64,000 nucleotides of DNA from F1-60-MAGs149 sp037133755 (GCA_037133755.1 JBAXNN010000004.1:132412-196411); one strand, 5' to 3'. Shown: positions 33,399-42,092, numbered from the stretch's first letter. The notes: generated by a model from the sequence alone, not told the origin. A program made the numbers and translations.

Positions 33399-35822
33399 AT
33401 GATCGAAGAGGCAGACATCGTCATCATCGGCGGTGGAGTAACGGGCTGCAGCATCGCCTACCACCTCGCCAAGCAGAGCGGTGGGAACGGGAAGATCGTC
33501 CTGATTGACAAGGGCGAGCTGACCAGCGGCTCCACCCACCACGCGGCCGGTCTCGTCACGCAGTTCAACCCGTCCGAGACGATGATGAAGTTCCGTCGCT
33601 ATTCGATCGCGCTGTACAAGGAGCTCGAGGTCTTCGAGACGACGGGCTCGTTGCGCATCGCCTCGTCGCCGGAACAGCTCGCCGAGATGCGGCGCGGCGT
33701 GTCGCGCGCCCGCGGTATCGGCATGGACGTGGAGCTCCTCGAGCCCGAGGCCTGCCTCGAGAAGATGCCGGCCGCATCGCCCGAGTCGCTCTACGGCGGC
33801 GTCTGGGTACCCGGCGACGGCTGGCTCGACCCGCACCGCACGACGTACGCCCTGGCCAACGCCGCGCGTGAGCTTGGCGTCGAGATCATCCAGCACTGTC
33901 GTGTCACGGGCATCGACCGCGGCCCCGGCGGCGAGGTCATCGCCGTCCGCACCGAGCAGGGGCGCATCAGGTGCGAGACGATCGTCAACGCCGCGGGCAT
34001 GTGGGCACCGCGCGTCTGCGAGATGGTCGGCACCTGGGTGCCGTCGACGCCGGTCGACCATCAGCACATCGCCCTCACCGCTGTCGAAGGGCACGAGCTG
34101 CCGCGCGACATGCCGTGCTTCCGCGACCCCGACAACCTCGTCTACGGCAAGTCGGAGGCCGGCGGCATCCTCTTCGGTGGCTACGAGCCCGACGCGCCCG
34201 CACGCTGGATCGACGGCGTGCCGTGGGAGCACAGTGCGCGTACGGTCCCGGCCGACGAGGAGCGCTTCGTCCAGTTGATGGAGGGCGCGATCCGCCGCTT
34301 CCCGTTCCTCGAACACGCCGGCGTTGTGGCGCTGATCTGCCACCCCGACGCAATGACGCCCGACGCCAACCCGCTGCTCGGGCCCATGCCCGGCGTGCCC
34401 GGCTTCTGGGTCGCTGCGGGCCTCTCGCTGAACGGCTTCGGCGGTGCGGGCGGCATGGGCAAGACGCTGGCCGAGTGGATCCTCACCGGCGAGACCGAGT
34501 GGGACGTCTCGAGCTACCGTCCGTGGCGCTTTCCCGACGTGTACCGCGATCCCAAGCACGCGGCAACCGCCGGGCGCGAGACGTATCGCTACTACTACCA
34601 CCTGCGCTATCCCTACGACCAGGACGAGTGGGGCCGCCCGACGCGTGTCTCCGCGCTCCACAGTCGGCTGCAGGAAGCGGGCACCGTCTTCGGCGTCAAG
34701 TCCGGCTTCGAGCGCGCCGAGTACATCGAGCCCGGCCAGCCGTGGCGCCGCATGGGTGCCGACCAGCGCGCGTGGGGCTGGGGACGCATGCCGTTCTTCG
34801 CGGCGATCGGCGAGGAGCATCGCGCCATGCGCGAGACGGCCGGTCTGATCGACCTGTCGAGCTTCGGCAAGATCGCCATCGACGGCCCCGACGCGTGTGC
34901 GCTCCTGCAGTTCGCGTGCGACGCCGAAATGGACAAGCCGGTGGGCATCGTCATCTACACCCAGATGCTCGACCATCGCGGTGGCGTGATCGCCGACATC
35001 ACCGTCACACGCCTCGCCGAGGATCGGTACCGCATGGTCACCGGCGCGGGCGCCGTGGCGTCAGATCGCGGCTGGCTCGAGGGCATCGCCCATCGCGCCC
35101 AGTACAACGTGACGATCCGCGAGGAGAGCGACGAACTCGCCGTGATCGGCATGTGGGGCCCGAACGCCAAGGCGATCATGGGTGCCGTCACGACAGCCGA
35201 TCTCTCCAACGAGGCGTTCCCGTTCGGCACCGGTCAGGACATCCACGTCGGCAGCGCGCCGGCGTTTGCGCAGCGCATCACCTACGTGGGCGAGTTCGGC
35301 TACGAGCTGTACGTCACGCGCGCCTGGGCGACCGCCGTCTGGGACAGCCTGCTCGCCGCCGGCGCCACGCAGGGCCTCCGCGTCTGCGGGTACCGCTCGC
35401 TCGACGGCCTGCGCATGGAGAAGGGCTACCGCTACATCGGCACCGACCTCACGCCGGGCGACACGCCCGACCAGGCCGGCCTCGCCTTCTGCGCCAAGAA
35501 GGACGGCGACTTCATCGGCAAGGACGCGCTCGAGCGCCGGCGCGCGGAGGGCTTCGCTACGCGCATCCGCACGCTCAAGCTCGGCAGCGGCGAGTGGCTG
35601 CCGGCCTACGGCGGCGAGGTCGTCCTCAAGGACGGCGCGCCGATCAGCCGCCTGCGCTCGGTTGCCTACGGCTACACCGTCGGCGCGATGCTGGCCTTCG
35701 CTTATCTCCCGAAGGAACTCGCCGAGGGCGATACGGTCGAGATCGAGACGCTGGACGGCATCGTCACTGCAACGATCGCCGCCGACCGCCTGGTCGATCC
35801 GGCGGGCGAGCGCATGCGCTGA
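33399..35822 (+). CDS. Dimethylglycine/sarcosine dehydrogenase-like flavoprotein with GcvT domain (copy 2)
   Basis: An 807-residue paralogue of the preceding gene with the same order: FAD domain (ADIVIIGGGVTGCSIAYHLA), the covalent-FAD-type segment GSTHHAAGLVTQF with His48, then the GcvT-like half (HRAMRETAGLIDLSSFGKI, ITYVGEFGYELYVT, DGLRMEKGYRYIGTDLTP). The two copies differ enough in the FAD domain to suggest sequential substrates, for example dimethylglycine and sarcosine. ATG at 33399 with AAGGAG just upstream; the 12-bp gap makes a single transcript with copy 1 nearly certain. Confidence 0.85.
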   Translation: MIEEADIVIIGGGVTGCSIAYHLAKQSGGNGKIVLIDKGELTSGSTHHAAGLVTQFNPSETMMKFRRYSIALYKELEVFETTGSLRIASSPEQLAEMRRGVSRARGIGMDVELLEPEACLEKMPAASPESLYGGVWVPGDGWLDPHRTTYALANAARELGVEIIQHCRVTGIDRGPGGEVIAVRTEQGRIRCETIVNAAGMWAPRVCEMVGTWVPSTPVDHQHIALTAVEGHELPRDMPCFRDPDNLVYGKSEAGGILFGGYEPDAPARWIDGVPWEHSARTVPADEERFVQLMEGAIRRFPFLEHAGVVALICHPDAMTPDANPLLGPMPGVPGFWVAAGLSLNGFGGAGGMGKTLAEWILTGETEWDVSSYRPWRFPDVYRDPKHAATAGRETYRYYYHLRYPYDQDEWGRPTRVSALHSRLQEAGTVFGVKSGFERAEYIEPGQPWRRMGADQRAWGWGRMPFFAAIGEEHRAMRETAGLIDLSSFGKIAIDGPDACALLQFACDAEMDKPVGIVIYTQMLDHRGGVIADITVTRLAEDRYRMVTGAGAVASDRGWLEGIAHRAQYNVTIREESDELAVIGMWGPNAKAIMGAVTTADLSNEAFPFGTGQDIHVGSAPAFAQRITYVGEFGYELYVTRAWATAVWDSLLAAGATQGLRVCGYRSLDGLRMEKGYRYIGTDLTPGDTPDQAGLAFCAKKDGDFIGKDALERRRAEGFATRIRTLKLGSGEWLPAYGGEVVLKDGAPISRLRSVAYGYTVGAMLAFAYLPKELAEGDTVEIETLDGIVTATIAADRLVDPAGERMR

Positions 35823-35898
35823 GTGCTGGGCTGACGCCGTTACACAGTCGTGGTGTTCCGAGCAGAGGGAGTGATCCGTCTTTTCAGAACGAACCAGC

Positions 35899-36531
35899 AT
35901 GCTGTTTGAACGCAGGCCCAAATTGTCGTACGCCAACGTGACTGCGACCTTGGCGGTCTTCCTCTCGCTGGGCGGTGTCAGCTACGCCGCGGTCGAATTG
36001 CCACGCAACAGCGTCGGTACGCCGCAGTTGCGCGACGGTGCCGTCGACAGCGCGAAGATCAAGGACGGTGCGCTGCAGTACGAAGACTTCGGCTTCGGTC
36101 AGGTCCCCGCTGGCCTCGAAGGCCCACGGGGCCCTAAGGGCGCGCGTGGCGCGACCGGTCCAAAGGGCGAGAAGGGCGCAGCCGGTGCGACCGGCGCGAA
36201 GGGGGAGACAGGCGCGACCGGCGCGACGGGCGCAGCTGGAGCGACGACGGTTACGACGCGTGAGCAGATCACCCAGTGGGCCATGGGTGCCATGCCCACG
36301 GGACTTCCCGTGACCGTGGTGGCAGCGTGCGCGTCGGGTGAGCGCGCCGTTGGCGGTGGATTCGCGTTCAGCCGTGCGGCGAACAGATTTCGCGTGATCA
36401 GCAGTCAGCCGCAACAGGCTGCCGGTGAGACGCCCACGGCCTGGGCGGTCACCGCAACCGTCGACGCTCCAAGCCTTGAGACAGGCGAGTACGCCTTCGT
36501 GAAGGCGACCGTCGTCTGCGCCAAGCCGTAG
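35899..36531 (+). CDS. Exported protein with short collagen-like repeat (copy 1)
   Basis: A 210-residue protein. An N-terminal hydrophobic signal/anchor (LSYANVTATLAVFLSLGGVS) is followed by the conserved LPRNSVGTPQLRDGAVDSAK segment typical of Thermoleophilia surface proteins. Next is a Gly-X-Y tract of about 15 triplets (GPRGPKGARGATGPKG and onward), then a C-terminal beta-rich domain of about 90 residues containing VVAACASGERAVGGGFAFS, which may trimerise the stalk. Probably secreted or cell-surface attached; function unknown. A related protein is at 55514. Confidence 0.75.
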   Translation: MLFERRPKLSYANVTATLAVFLSLGGVSYAAVELPRNSVGTPQLRDGAVDSAKIKDGALQYEDFGFGQVPAGLEGPRGPKGARGATGPKGEKGAAGATGAKGETGATGATGAAGATTVTTREQITQWAMGAMPTGLPVTVVAACASGERAVGGGFAFSRAANRFRVISSQPQQAAGETPTAWAVTATVDAPSLETGEYAFVKATVVCAKP

Positions 36532-36532
36532 C

Positions 36533-37195
36533 TCAGGCGGCGTGCTTTGCGTCGCGCCGCGCCTTGAGGCGGTGGATCACGATCGGGACGACGCTGACGA
36601 TGACGATCAGGATGATCGCGTATTCGAGGTTGTTCTTGATCACCGGCACGTTGCCGATCAGGTAGCCGAGCACCGTCAGGCTGATCGTCCACAGTGCGGC
36701 ACCGATCGCGCTGTAGAGCGCGAAGCGACGGAAGTCCATCTTGCCGGCGCCCGCCAGCACCGTGATGAAGGTCCGGACGATCGCAATGAAGCGCCCGAGA
36801 ATGATGGCGGCGGCGCCGTAGCGGTTGAAGAACTCCTCGGTGTGATCGATGTATTTCTTCTTGAAGATGCGTGAGTTCTCGCGGCGGAACAGTGCAGGCC
36901 CGGCGCGCAGGCCAATCCAGTAGCCGAGCAGATTGCCTGCGAAGGCTGCGATGAAGAGGATCAGACACGTGGCCCAGAGGGGCGTGCCGATTGCGCCGTT
37001 GCCGACGAAGAGGCCGACGACGAACAGCAGCGAGTCGCCCGGCAGGAAGAAGCCGATGAGGAGGCCGCACTCCGCGAAGATGATCCCGGCGGCTACCCAG
37101 ACGGCGAGGTGCCCTGCGTTGTTGAGGATCTCGTCGGGCTTGAGCGCCGACAGCAGGCTCGCCAGCGGCACCAACATCTGAACGGCAAACGGCAC
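36533..37195 (-). CDS. DedA-family membrane protein
   Basis: A 220-residue integral membrane protein with the DedA/SNARE-associated core: IIFAECGLLIGFFLPGDSLLF, GNLLGYWIGLRAGPALF, FNRYGAAAIILGRFIAIVRT and FITVLAGAGKM. Four to five transmembrane segments. DedA proteins are lipid scramblase/transport proteins for undecaprenyl phosphate or phosphatidylethanolamine, and the Glu and Arg seen here are the conserved charged residues. GTG start at 37195 behind TACACT (6 nt). It converges on the collagen-like gene with a 1-bp gap between stop codons. Confidence 0.9.
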   Translation of the reverse strand: MPFAVQMLVPLASLLSALKPDEILNNAGHLAVWVAAGIIFAECGLLIGFFLPGDSLLFVVGLFVGNGAIGTPLWATCLILFIAAFAGNLLGYWIGLRAGPALFRRENSRIFKKKYIDHTEEFFNRYGAAAIILGRFIAIVRTFITVLAGAGKMDFRRFALYSAIGAALWTISLTVLGYLIGNVPVIKNNLEYAIILIVIVSVVPIVIHRLKARRDAKHAA

Positions 37196-37201
37196 GAACC
37201 C

Positions 37202-37207
37202 AGTGTA
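37202..37207 (-). promoter_or_regulatory. Minus-10 element of dedA, leaderless
   Basis: TACACT on the minus strand ends 6 nt before the GTG at 37195; the intergenic space to the Rieske gene is only 29 bp. Confidence 0.4.
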
Positions 37208-37224
37208 CGCGAGTACCCCGGGGG

Positions 37225-38208
37225 CTAGACCTCAGCCAGCCCCTGCGTATCGACATCCTCGAGCCAGCGGCGGAATGCGATCGAGGAGAGATCCGGCACC
37301 TTGATGTGGAGCTCCTCCTTGAGGGAGGTCGGAATCTCCTCGGGGCGGATGCTTTCGACGACGGTGCGGTCCTGCTCAAGGATGTACAGGTAGTCGCTGA
37401 CGAAGTTCGGATTCGTCTCGACGAAGTTGCGGAAGACGATGCGAAAGACGCGGGTCTTCTTCGCCTCGGTCGGCGATGCGATCACCATCACGCTGATGAT
37501 GTCGTCCGATCCTTCCGTGGTCACGTGCAGGTGCATCGTGAACGGGTAGACGTGCGTGTAGGTGTACGTGATGACGGCGTTCTGCGTCTGGTCAACACTG
37601 CGCCAGAACGCATTTGGCACGACGAACCACTGGCCCCAGTCCTCCGCGTGCAGGTCGTAGGGCTCTTGCTCGGGATGGTCGGGATCGCCGAGCAGGTTCG
37701 GATGGACGAACGGGAAGTGCGAGACATCCATGGAGTTCTCGGTCGAGCGCCCGGCGCTGGTGTTCCACTCGAGGATGCTGAACAGCTCGCTGGTGAAGGC
37801 CGGGTCGGTGTCGAGGCCGAGCGGAATGTGCGGGATGTCCTGAATCGGGTCCTCGAGCGCCACCCAGACCACGCCGTACCTCTCGGCCACGTGGTACGAG
37901 ATCGCGCGCGCTGCTGCCGGAATCGGCTTGTCGGGCTGCGCGGGGATCTTCACGCAGGCGCCCGTCGAGTCGTACTCCCAGCCGTGATACGGGCACACGA
38001 TGCAGCCGTTCTTCACCTCGCCGAGGGACAGCGCGGCACCGCGGTGGATGCAGAGGTCCTTGAAGACGCTGATGCCGGCATCGGTTCGAAACACGACGAG
38101 GTGCTGATCGAGCAGCGTGAAGCGCTGCGGCTGGTCGGTCACCTCCTCGACGGAGGCGATCGGGTGCCAGAACTGCGAGAGGCGCTTGGGCTTCGAAGCG
38201 GGGGACAT
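37225..38208 (-). CDS. Rieske non-heme iron oxygenase, large-subunit type
   Basis: A 327-residue ring-hydroxylating-type oxygenase. The Rieske [2Fe-2S] ligands are clear: C53 and H55 in LCIHRG, C72 and H75 in VCPYHGWEYD. The mononuclear iron site is suggested by MDVSHFPFVHPNLLG (two His after an Asp). Such enzymes hydroxylate or demethylate aromatic rings, choline/carnitine-type amines or sterols using electrons from a reductase, which is not adjacent. The betaine-rich context makes an N-demethylating or carnitine oxygenase role possible but unproven. ATG at 38208, TAATCT 6 nt upstream. Confidence 0.85.
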   Translation of the reverse strand: MSPASKPKRLSQFWHPIASVEEVTDQPQRFTLLDQHLVVFRTDAGISVFKDLCIHRGAALSLGEVKNGCIVCPYHGWEYDSTGACVKIPAQPDKPIPAAARAISYHVAERYGVVWVALEDPIQDIPHIPLGLDTDPAFTSELFSILEWNTSAGRSTENSMDVSHFPFVHPNLLGDPDHPEQEPYDLHAEDWGQWFVVPNAFWRSVDQTQNAVITYTYTHVYPFTMHLHVTTEGSDDIISVMVIASPTEAKKTRVFRIVFRNFVETNPNFVSDYLYILEQDRTVVESIRPEEIPTSLKEELHIKVPDLSSIAFRRWLEDVDTQGLAEV

Positions 38209-38214
38209 GCGACG

Positions 38215-38220
38215 AGATTA
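38215..38220 (-). promoter_or_regulatory. Minus-10 element of the Rieske gene, leaderless
   Basis: TAATCT on the minus strand ends 6 nt before the ATG at 38208, with no ribosome binding site between. Confidence 0.45.
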
Positions 38221-38330
38221 GTCGGAATGACGCACGACGGCATGACGCGAGCGCGCGGAATCGGCACGGCAGTGGGTCTCCCGGTGGCATCGATGTCTGC
38301 GCGGGAGGCCATATCCTGAACGAGCAAGCG

Positions 38331-38351
38331 AATCAGATAATCAGATATATT
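38331..38351 (+). promoter_or_regulatory. AT-rich promoter/operator of second toxin-antitoxin pair
   Basis: An 8-bp direct repeat AATCAGAT (38331-38338 and 38339-38346) runs into ATATT just before the antitoxin ATG at 38358. GATAAT at 38335 can serve as a minus-10. The repeat is a candidate autorepression site. Confidence 0.4.
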
Positions 38352-38357
38352 TGAGGG

Positions 38358-38594
38358 ATGCGGATCGTGAGTGCCACAGAGATGTCCAGATCGTTCTCCG
38401 ATTTCCTCGATTTGATCGAGCGCGACGGCGAGGAGTGCCTGATCACGCGGCACGGACGCGTCGTGGCGCGCCTGGTGCCGCCGAAGCGCGTGACCGGCCG
38501 AGAGCTCAAAAAGTTCCTCGCCGCGCATGCCCCTGACGCGGGGTGGTACGACGACGTGCTCGCGACACGACCTACGATGTGGCCCGACCTGTGA
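38358..38594 (+). CDS. Phd/YefM-like antitoxin
   Basis: A 78-residue antitoxin. The N-terminal Phd/YefM-type fold is MRIVSATEMSRSFSDFLDLI, then EECLITRHGRVVARLVPP; the C-terminal tail (KKFLAAHAPDAGWYDDVL) is the toxin-binding part. It represses its own operon with the toxin in this family. The TGA overlaps the toxin GTG as GTGA at 38591-38594, so toxin synthesis is translationally coupled. Confidence 0.8.
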   Translation: MRIVSATEMSRSFSDFLDLIERDGEECLITRHGRVVARLVPPKRVTGRELKKFLAAHAPDAGWYDDVLATRPTMWPDL

Positions 38595-38980
38595 CGCTGA
38601 CCCTGCTCGATACCAGCGCGCTCATCTCCGTCGAGCGCAGTCGAGGGCGGCTTGACGAGGTGATCCTCGACGACGACGAGCCAGCGCTGTCGGCGATCAC
38701 CATCGCGGAGCTTCGTGTCGGAGTCGAGCTCGGCAGTGGTCGTCGCCGCAAGGAGCGCGAGGCATTCATCGGCTGGATCGAGCAGAACGTTCCGACGGTG
38801 CCCTACGACGGCGAGGTGGCGCACGCGCACGCGAAGCTCATCGCCCACTGCCGACGCGGAGGCACCCAGCGATCAGCCCACGATTTGATGATCGCGGCAA
38901 CGGGCAGCGCCACCGGTCGTACCATCGTCACGCTCGACAGGAACGGATTCGCCGACCTGCCGAACGTCCGCGTGCGCTAG
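38591..38980 (+). CDS. vapC: VapC-type PIN-domain toxin (second pair)
   Basis: A 129-residue PIN domain with all expected acids: Asp in LTLLDTSALISVERS, Glu in ITIAELRVGVEL, Asp in SAHDLMIAATG and Asp in VTLDRNGFADLP. A probable tRNA/rRNA-cleaving RNase held in check by the upstream antitoxin. GTG at 38591 chosen for the GTGA overlap; an ATG at 38543 would add an unrelated extension read from the antitoxin gene. The stop shares CTAG with the convergent amidotransferase gene. Confidence 0.85.
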   Translation: MTLTLLDTSALISVERSRGRLDEVILDDDEPALSAITIAELRVGVELGSGRRRKEREAFIGWIEQNVPTVPYDGEVAHAHAKLIAHCRRGGTQRSAHDLMIAATGSATGRTIVTLDRNGFADLPNVRVR

Positions 38981-39699
38981 GAGTGCCCGTACTCGATCAC
39001 GTGATCGAGCCAGGCGTCGATCAGCGTGCGAGCGTGGGGAAGCATGCGATCGGCGTTCTCGGCGACACCGTTGAGCAGCTGGTCGAGCCCGCCCGGGCCG
39101 AGGACGTTCTCGGCCGCCGTCTTGTACGCCGGGATGCGCGACCACTCGTCGGCGAGCGCGGCATCGACCTCGAGGTGGAACTGCACGCCGTACGCGACTT
39201 CGCCGAAGCGGAAACCCTGGTTCGCATACATGGGGCTCGAGAAGAGCGAGACGCCGCCCTCGGGCAGATCGAACGTATCGCCGTGCCACTGCAGGGTCTT
39301 GAAACGCTCCGGCAGGATCGACGCGACCGGGTCGGAGCCGCCGTCTTCCGTGCGCATGACGTCGAGAATGCCGACCTCAGGCGTCGGGCCGGCATAGACG
39401 CGCGCGCCAAGCGCGGCAGCCAGCAGCTGCACGCCGAGACAGGCTCCGAAGTAGGGCAGTCCGGCGCGCACCGCCTCGCCGATCAGCTGCTTCTCCGCCA
39501 CGAGCCACGGGTAGGTGTCCTCCTCGTAGACACCCATCGGGCCACCCATCGCGATGATCGCGCCGTAGTCGCGCCAGTCGGGCAGCGGCTCGCCCTCGTC
39601 GACCTCGACGGGGTGGAGGGTGTGGCCGCGCGACGTCAGCACCGTGCCGTACTCGGCGGGTGGCTCGCAGGCGATGTGCTGGAGAACGAGGATGTCCAT
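38977..39699 (-). CDS. Type 1 glutamine amidotransferase (class I GATase domain protein)
   Basis: A 240-residue stand-alone class I glutamine amidotransferase. The oxyanion strand IIAMGGPMGVYEED, the nucleophile Cys in YFGACLGVQLLAAALG, and the His/Glu of the triad in YGVQFHLEVD are all present. Relatives annotated as GMP-synthase-like domains hydrolyse glutamine or act on gamma-glutamyl compounds (as in gamma-glutamyl-polyamine breakdown). No synthetase domain follows. ATG at 39699 with TAGACT 6 nt upstream; it sits between a toxin gene and an NCS1 permease gene. Confidence 0.85.
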   Translation of the reverse strand: MDILVLQHIACEPPAEYGTVLTSRGHTLHPVEVDEGEPLPDWRDYGAIIAMGGPMGVYEEDTYPWLVAEKQLIGEAVRAGLPYFGACLGVQLLAAALGARVYAGPTPEVGILDVMRTEDGGSDPVASILPERFKTLQWHGDTFDLPEGGVSLFSSPMYANQGFRFGEVAYGVQFHLEVDAALADEWSRIPAYKTAAENVLGPGGLDQLLNGVAENADRMLPHARTLIDAWLDHVIEYGHS

Positions 39700-39705
39700 G
39701 CCGCG

Positions 39706-39711
39706 AGTCTA
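39706..39711 (-). promoter_or_regulatory. Minus-10 element of amidotransferase gene, leaderless
   Basis: TAGACT on the minus strand ends 6 nt before the ATG at 39699, in the 23-bp gap after the permease stop. Confidence 0.4.
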
Positions 39712-39722
39712 GTCGCGCCGGC

Positions 39723-41108
39723 CTACGCGGTGGCACGTCGCCGCACGACCAGACGTCGGAGGACGATATACAGGACGACGCTGAACACCGCACCGGCCTC
39801 GTAGCCCAGGCCGCCGCCGTGCGTGAGGTGGCGCGGTACCGAGCCGATCACGGACAGCACCGGTCCCTTCATCGCGAGCTCGTTACCGATCGAGGTCGCG
39901 GAGAACGGGATCACGATCAGCAGCGAGCCGAGGAAGGCGAGCACTGCGGCCAGAGGAGCGCCGGCCGGGATCTCCCAGGGCCGCTCTTCGTGACGGCGCA
40001 GCACCAGTTCGACCGCGATCACGCCGAACCAGCACACGGTGTAGTACCCCGTCGCGACGATGATGTCGCTCACGCGTGAGCTGTTGTCGCCCATGGTCAG
40101 GACGAACGCGAGCGCGAGTCCGACGACGGCCACGCCGAGCGACACCAGCTTGCGGTGCACGCGCACACCTGCGTCCTGCAGGGCGAGGCCGGCGCTGTAA
40201 TCGTTGAGGCCGTTGATCAGCGCGAACGACAGGCACAGGAGAAGGAGCATGGTGACGGCGAGATCGTGGTTCCCGATTGCCGCGCCGATGCGCCCCAGCG
40301 GATCTGCCGTGGCCATGCCGTCGGAGATGTAGGCGCCGAGCGACGTCAGCAGCAGCAGCGGCACAACCATGCCTGCGTACGTCCAACGGAACACCGATCC
40401 GCGCGGGGCGGGTGCCGGCAGCGTGCGCGAGAGGTCCGCGGCCTGGACGCTCCACGTGATACTCAGGCTCAGCCCGAGTGCGGTGGCGCGCAGGACGCCT
40501 TCGAGGATGGAGAACGACATCGGCGCTGCGGCCGACGGCGCAATGCCCTGGCGGGCGATGCCCACGATCATCAGCAGCACGAGCACCGCGACGATGACCG
40601 TCATCACGGCGCCGCCGATGCGCATCAGACGCTCGCCGACCGCCACGACCACGAGTTCGAGGACGAAGACCGCGACGATCATCGTCGTGATCGGTACGCC
40701 GATCGCATCGTGGATCGATTGGGCGCCGAAGATGTCGTCGAGCGCGTTGTAGAAGAACAAGCTGATGATCAGCGCCACGACGGGAACGATGTTCGCGCGC
40801 CCGAAGGCGAGTGCGCCGACGAACATCGTGCCGAGACCCCACGGCGGGCCGTAGGTCGCCAGCCAGGCCACGCCGAGGCAGCCCGCGAGTATCCCGATCG
40901 CCAGGCCGAGCACGGCCCACAGGAAGCCAGGGCCGCTGTCGCCGCCGGCCGCGAAAATGCCCGTGATGATCGTCCCGGGGGCGACCAAGACGCCGACCCA
41001 GGCGCCGCCCAGCGACCGCGGCGATCCAGCGCGCTGGTCGGGCTCCGGCCACTCGATGTGCGGTGCGAGGGCGGATGGCCGCTGAGTAGTGATGGAGAGC
41101 TGCCGCAT
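39723..41108 (-). CDS. NCS1-family permease (purine/cytosine/allantoin type)
   Basis: About 461 residues with roughly twelve transmembrane helices. Landmarks are the N-terminal LGGAWVGVLVAPGTIITGIF, the SLFFYNALDDIFGAQS segment, VFVLELVVVAVGERLM and LCLSFALINGLNDYSAGLAL. The outline and helix spacing fit the nucleobase-cation symporter-1 group (cytosine, purine, allantoin, hydantoin), although the glycine-rich motif of the first helix is diverged. ATG at 41108 with TACCGT 8 nt upstream; an ATG at 41135 would place the start in the divergent promoter. Uptake of a nitrogen heterocycle would suit the neighbouring amidotransferase and PuuE-like enzyme. Confidence 0.7.
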   Translation of the reverse strand: MRQLSITTQRPSALAPHIEWPEPDQRAGSPRSLGGAWVGVLVAPGTIITGIFAAGGDSGPGFLWAVLGLAIGILAGCLGVAWLATYGPPWGLGTMFVGALAFGRANIVPVVALIISLFFYNALDDIFGAQSIHDAIGVPITTMIVAVFVLELVVVAVGERLMRIGGAVMTVIVAVLVLLMIVGIARQGIAPSAAAPMSFSILEGVLRATALGLSLSITWSVQAADLSRTLPAPAPRGSVFRWTYAGMVVPLLLLTSLGAYISDGMATADPLGRIGAAIGNHDLAVTMLLLLCLSFALINGLNDYSAGLALQDAGVRVHRKLVSLGVAVVGLALAFVLTMGDNSSRVSDIIVATGYYTVCWFGVIAVELVLRRHEERPWEIPAGAPLAAVLAFLGSLLIVIPFSATSIGNELAMKGPVLSVIGSVPRHLTHGGGLGYEAGAVFSVVLYIVLRRLVVRRRATA

Positions 41109-41116
41109 CGCCCGAA

Positions 41117-41122
41117 ACGGTA
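41117..41122 (-). promoter_or_regulatory. Minus-10 element of NCS1 permease, leaderless
   Basis: TACCGT on the minus strand ends 8 nt before the ATG at 41108; it supports the shorter start. Confidence 0.35.
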
Positions 41123-41149
41123 CCCGCCCGGGCATGGGATCATGTCGGC

Positions 41150-41689
41150 ATGAACGTGCTCGTCATCGCGGCAACGCCCGGAGAGCTGGATTGGGTCGGG
41201 GGAGCCGACACGCTCGTGGTTGGCATCGGCCCGGTCGAGGCTGCCGTGCACACCGCTGCGCACCTCGCGGCGCACCGGCCCGACGCAATCCTGCACCTCG
41301 GTATTGCTGGAGCACGCCGCGCGAGCGGTCTGCAGATCGGCGAGGTCGTGATCGGCACGCTGAGCCAGTACAGCGACCTCGCTGCGGCCGTGCCAACCGT
41401 GCGCACGTTGGAGCCCGACCCTGTGCTGCTCGACCGCGTGAGCCTGCTGCTGCCCTCCGCGCACCGCTTGCCCATCGCGACGAGCGCGCACGTTGGCGGC
41501 GGCGATTGTGCTGTCGAGGCGATGGAGGGCTTCGGTGTGCTGCGTGCCGCTGCTGAGGCGGGCATACCTGCGATCGAGTTGCGCGCGATCTCGAACATGG
41601 TCGAGGAAGAGGATCGTGCCAACTGGGACTTCCCGGGCGGTCTGCGCGCCATCGCCGAGGCGGGACGCGTGGTGCTCGCGGGTCTCTAG
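41150..41689 (+). CDS. mqnB: Futalosine hydrolase-like nucleoside hydrolase
   Basis: A 179-residue nucleoside-phosphorylase-fold protein, short like MqnB. It has VLVIAATPGELDWVGG, ILHLGIAGARRASGLQIGEV, the substrate-region VEAMEGFGVLRAAAEAG and the ending ELRAISNMVEEEDRANWDF, all in the order seen in futalosine hydrolases. MqnB splits futalosine to dehypoxanthinylfutalosine in the futalosine route to menaquinone. No other mqn genes are in the window. The TAG stop shares CTAG with the convergent FmdB gene. Confidence 0.7.
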   Translation: MNVLVIAATPGELDWVGGADTLVVGIGPVEAAVHTAAHLAAHRPDAILHLGIAGARRASGLQIGEVVIGTLSQYSDLAAAVPTVRTLEPDPVLLDRVSLLLPSAHRLPIATSAHVGGGDCAVEAMEGFGVLRAAAEAGIPAIELRAISNMVEEEDRANWDFPGGLRAIAEAGRVVLAGL

Positions 41690-42003
41690 TCGGACGACGT
41701 GGAGGAAGACGAGTCAGAGGACTTCGTCGACGTGCTCGCCGAGCTCGAATCGCTCTTCTTGGCGTCGGACGAGTCGGACGACTTGGACTCGCCGCCGTCG
41801 GCCTTCTCCTTGGTGGCGCGCTTGCCACCCTTGCCGTAATCCGTCGAGTAGTAGCCTGAGCCCTTGAAGTGAATCGGCGGTGCGAACAACACGCGCTCGA
41901 CCTTCTTCCCGCACTCGGGGCACTTCTTCAGCGGCGGGTCGGTCATCTTCGCGAAGACCTCGGTCTCATGACCATCCGCGCAGCGATACTCGTACGTAGG
42001 CAC
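41686..42003 (-). CDS. FmdB-family zinc-ribbon protein
   Basis: A 105-residue protein. An N-terminal zinc ribbon (PTYEYRCADGHETEV, then KKCPECGKKVERVLF) places two Cys and a CxxC pair as zinc ligands. It is followed by KGSGYYSTDYGKGGK and a long Ser/Asp/Lys low-complexity tail (residues about 60-105). FmdB proteins are putative regulators first seen beside formamidase genes. GTG start at 42003 with TATAGT 7 nt upstream. Confidence 0.85.
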   Translation of the reverse strand: MPTYEYRCADGHETEVFAKMTDPPLKKCPECGKKVERVLFAPPIHFKGSGYYSTDYGKGGKRATKEKADGGESKSSDSSDAKKSDSSSASTSTKSSDSSSSTSSD

Positions 42004-42010
42004 GAGCCGC

Positions 42011-42016
42011 ACTATA
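42011..42016 (-). promoter_or_regulatory. Minus-10 element of the FmdB gene, leaderless
   Basis: TATAGT, close to consensus, ends 7 nt before the GTG at 42003 on the minus strand. Confidence 0.5.
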
Positions 42017-42092
42017 GCGCGCGGGCCGAATCTGCTTGGCACTCTCTGGGGGCAAGTGCCAAGGCGGCCCGCGAGGCTACGATGCAGGCAGC

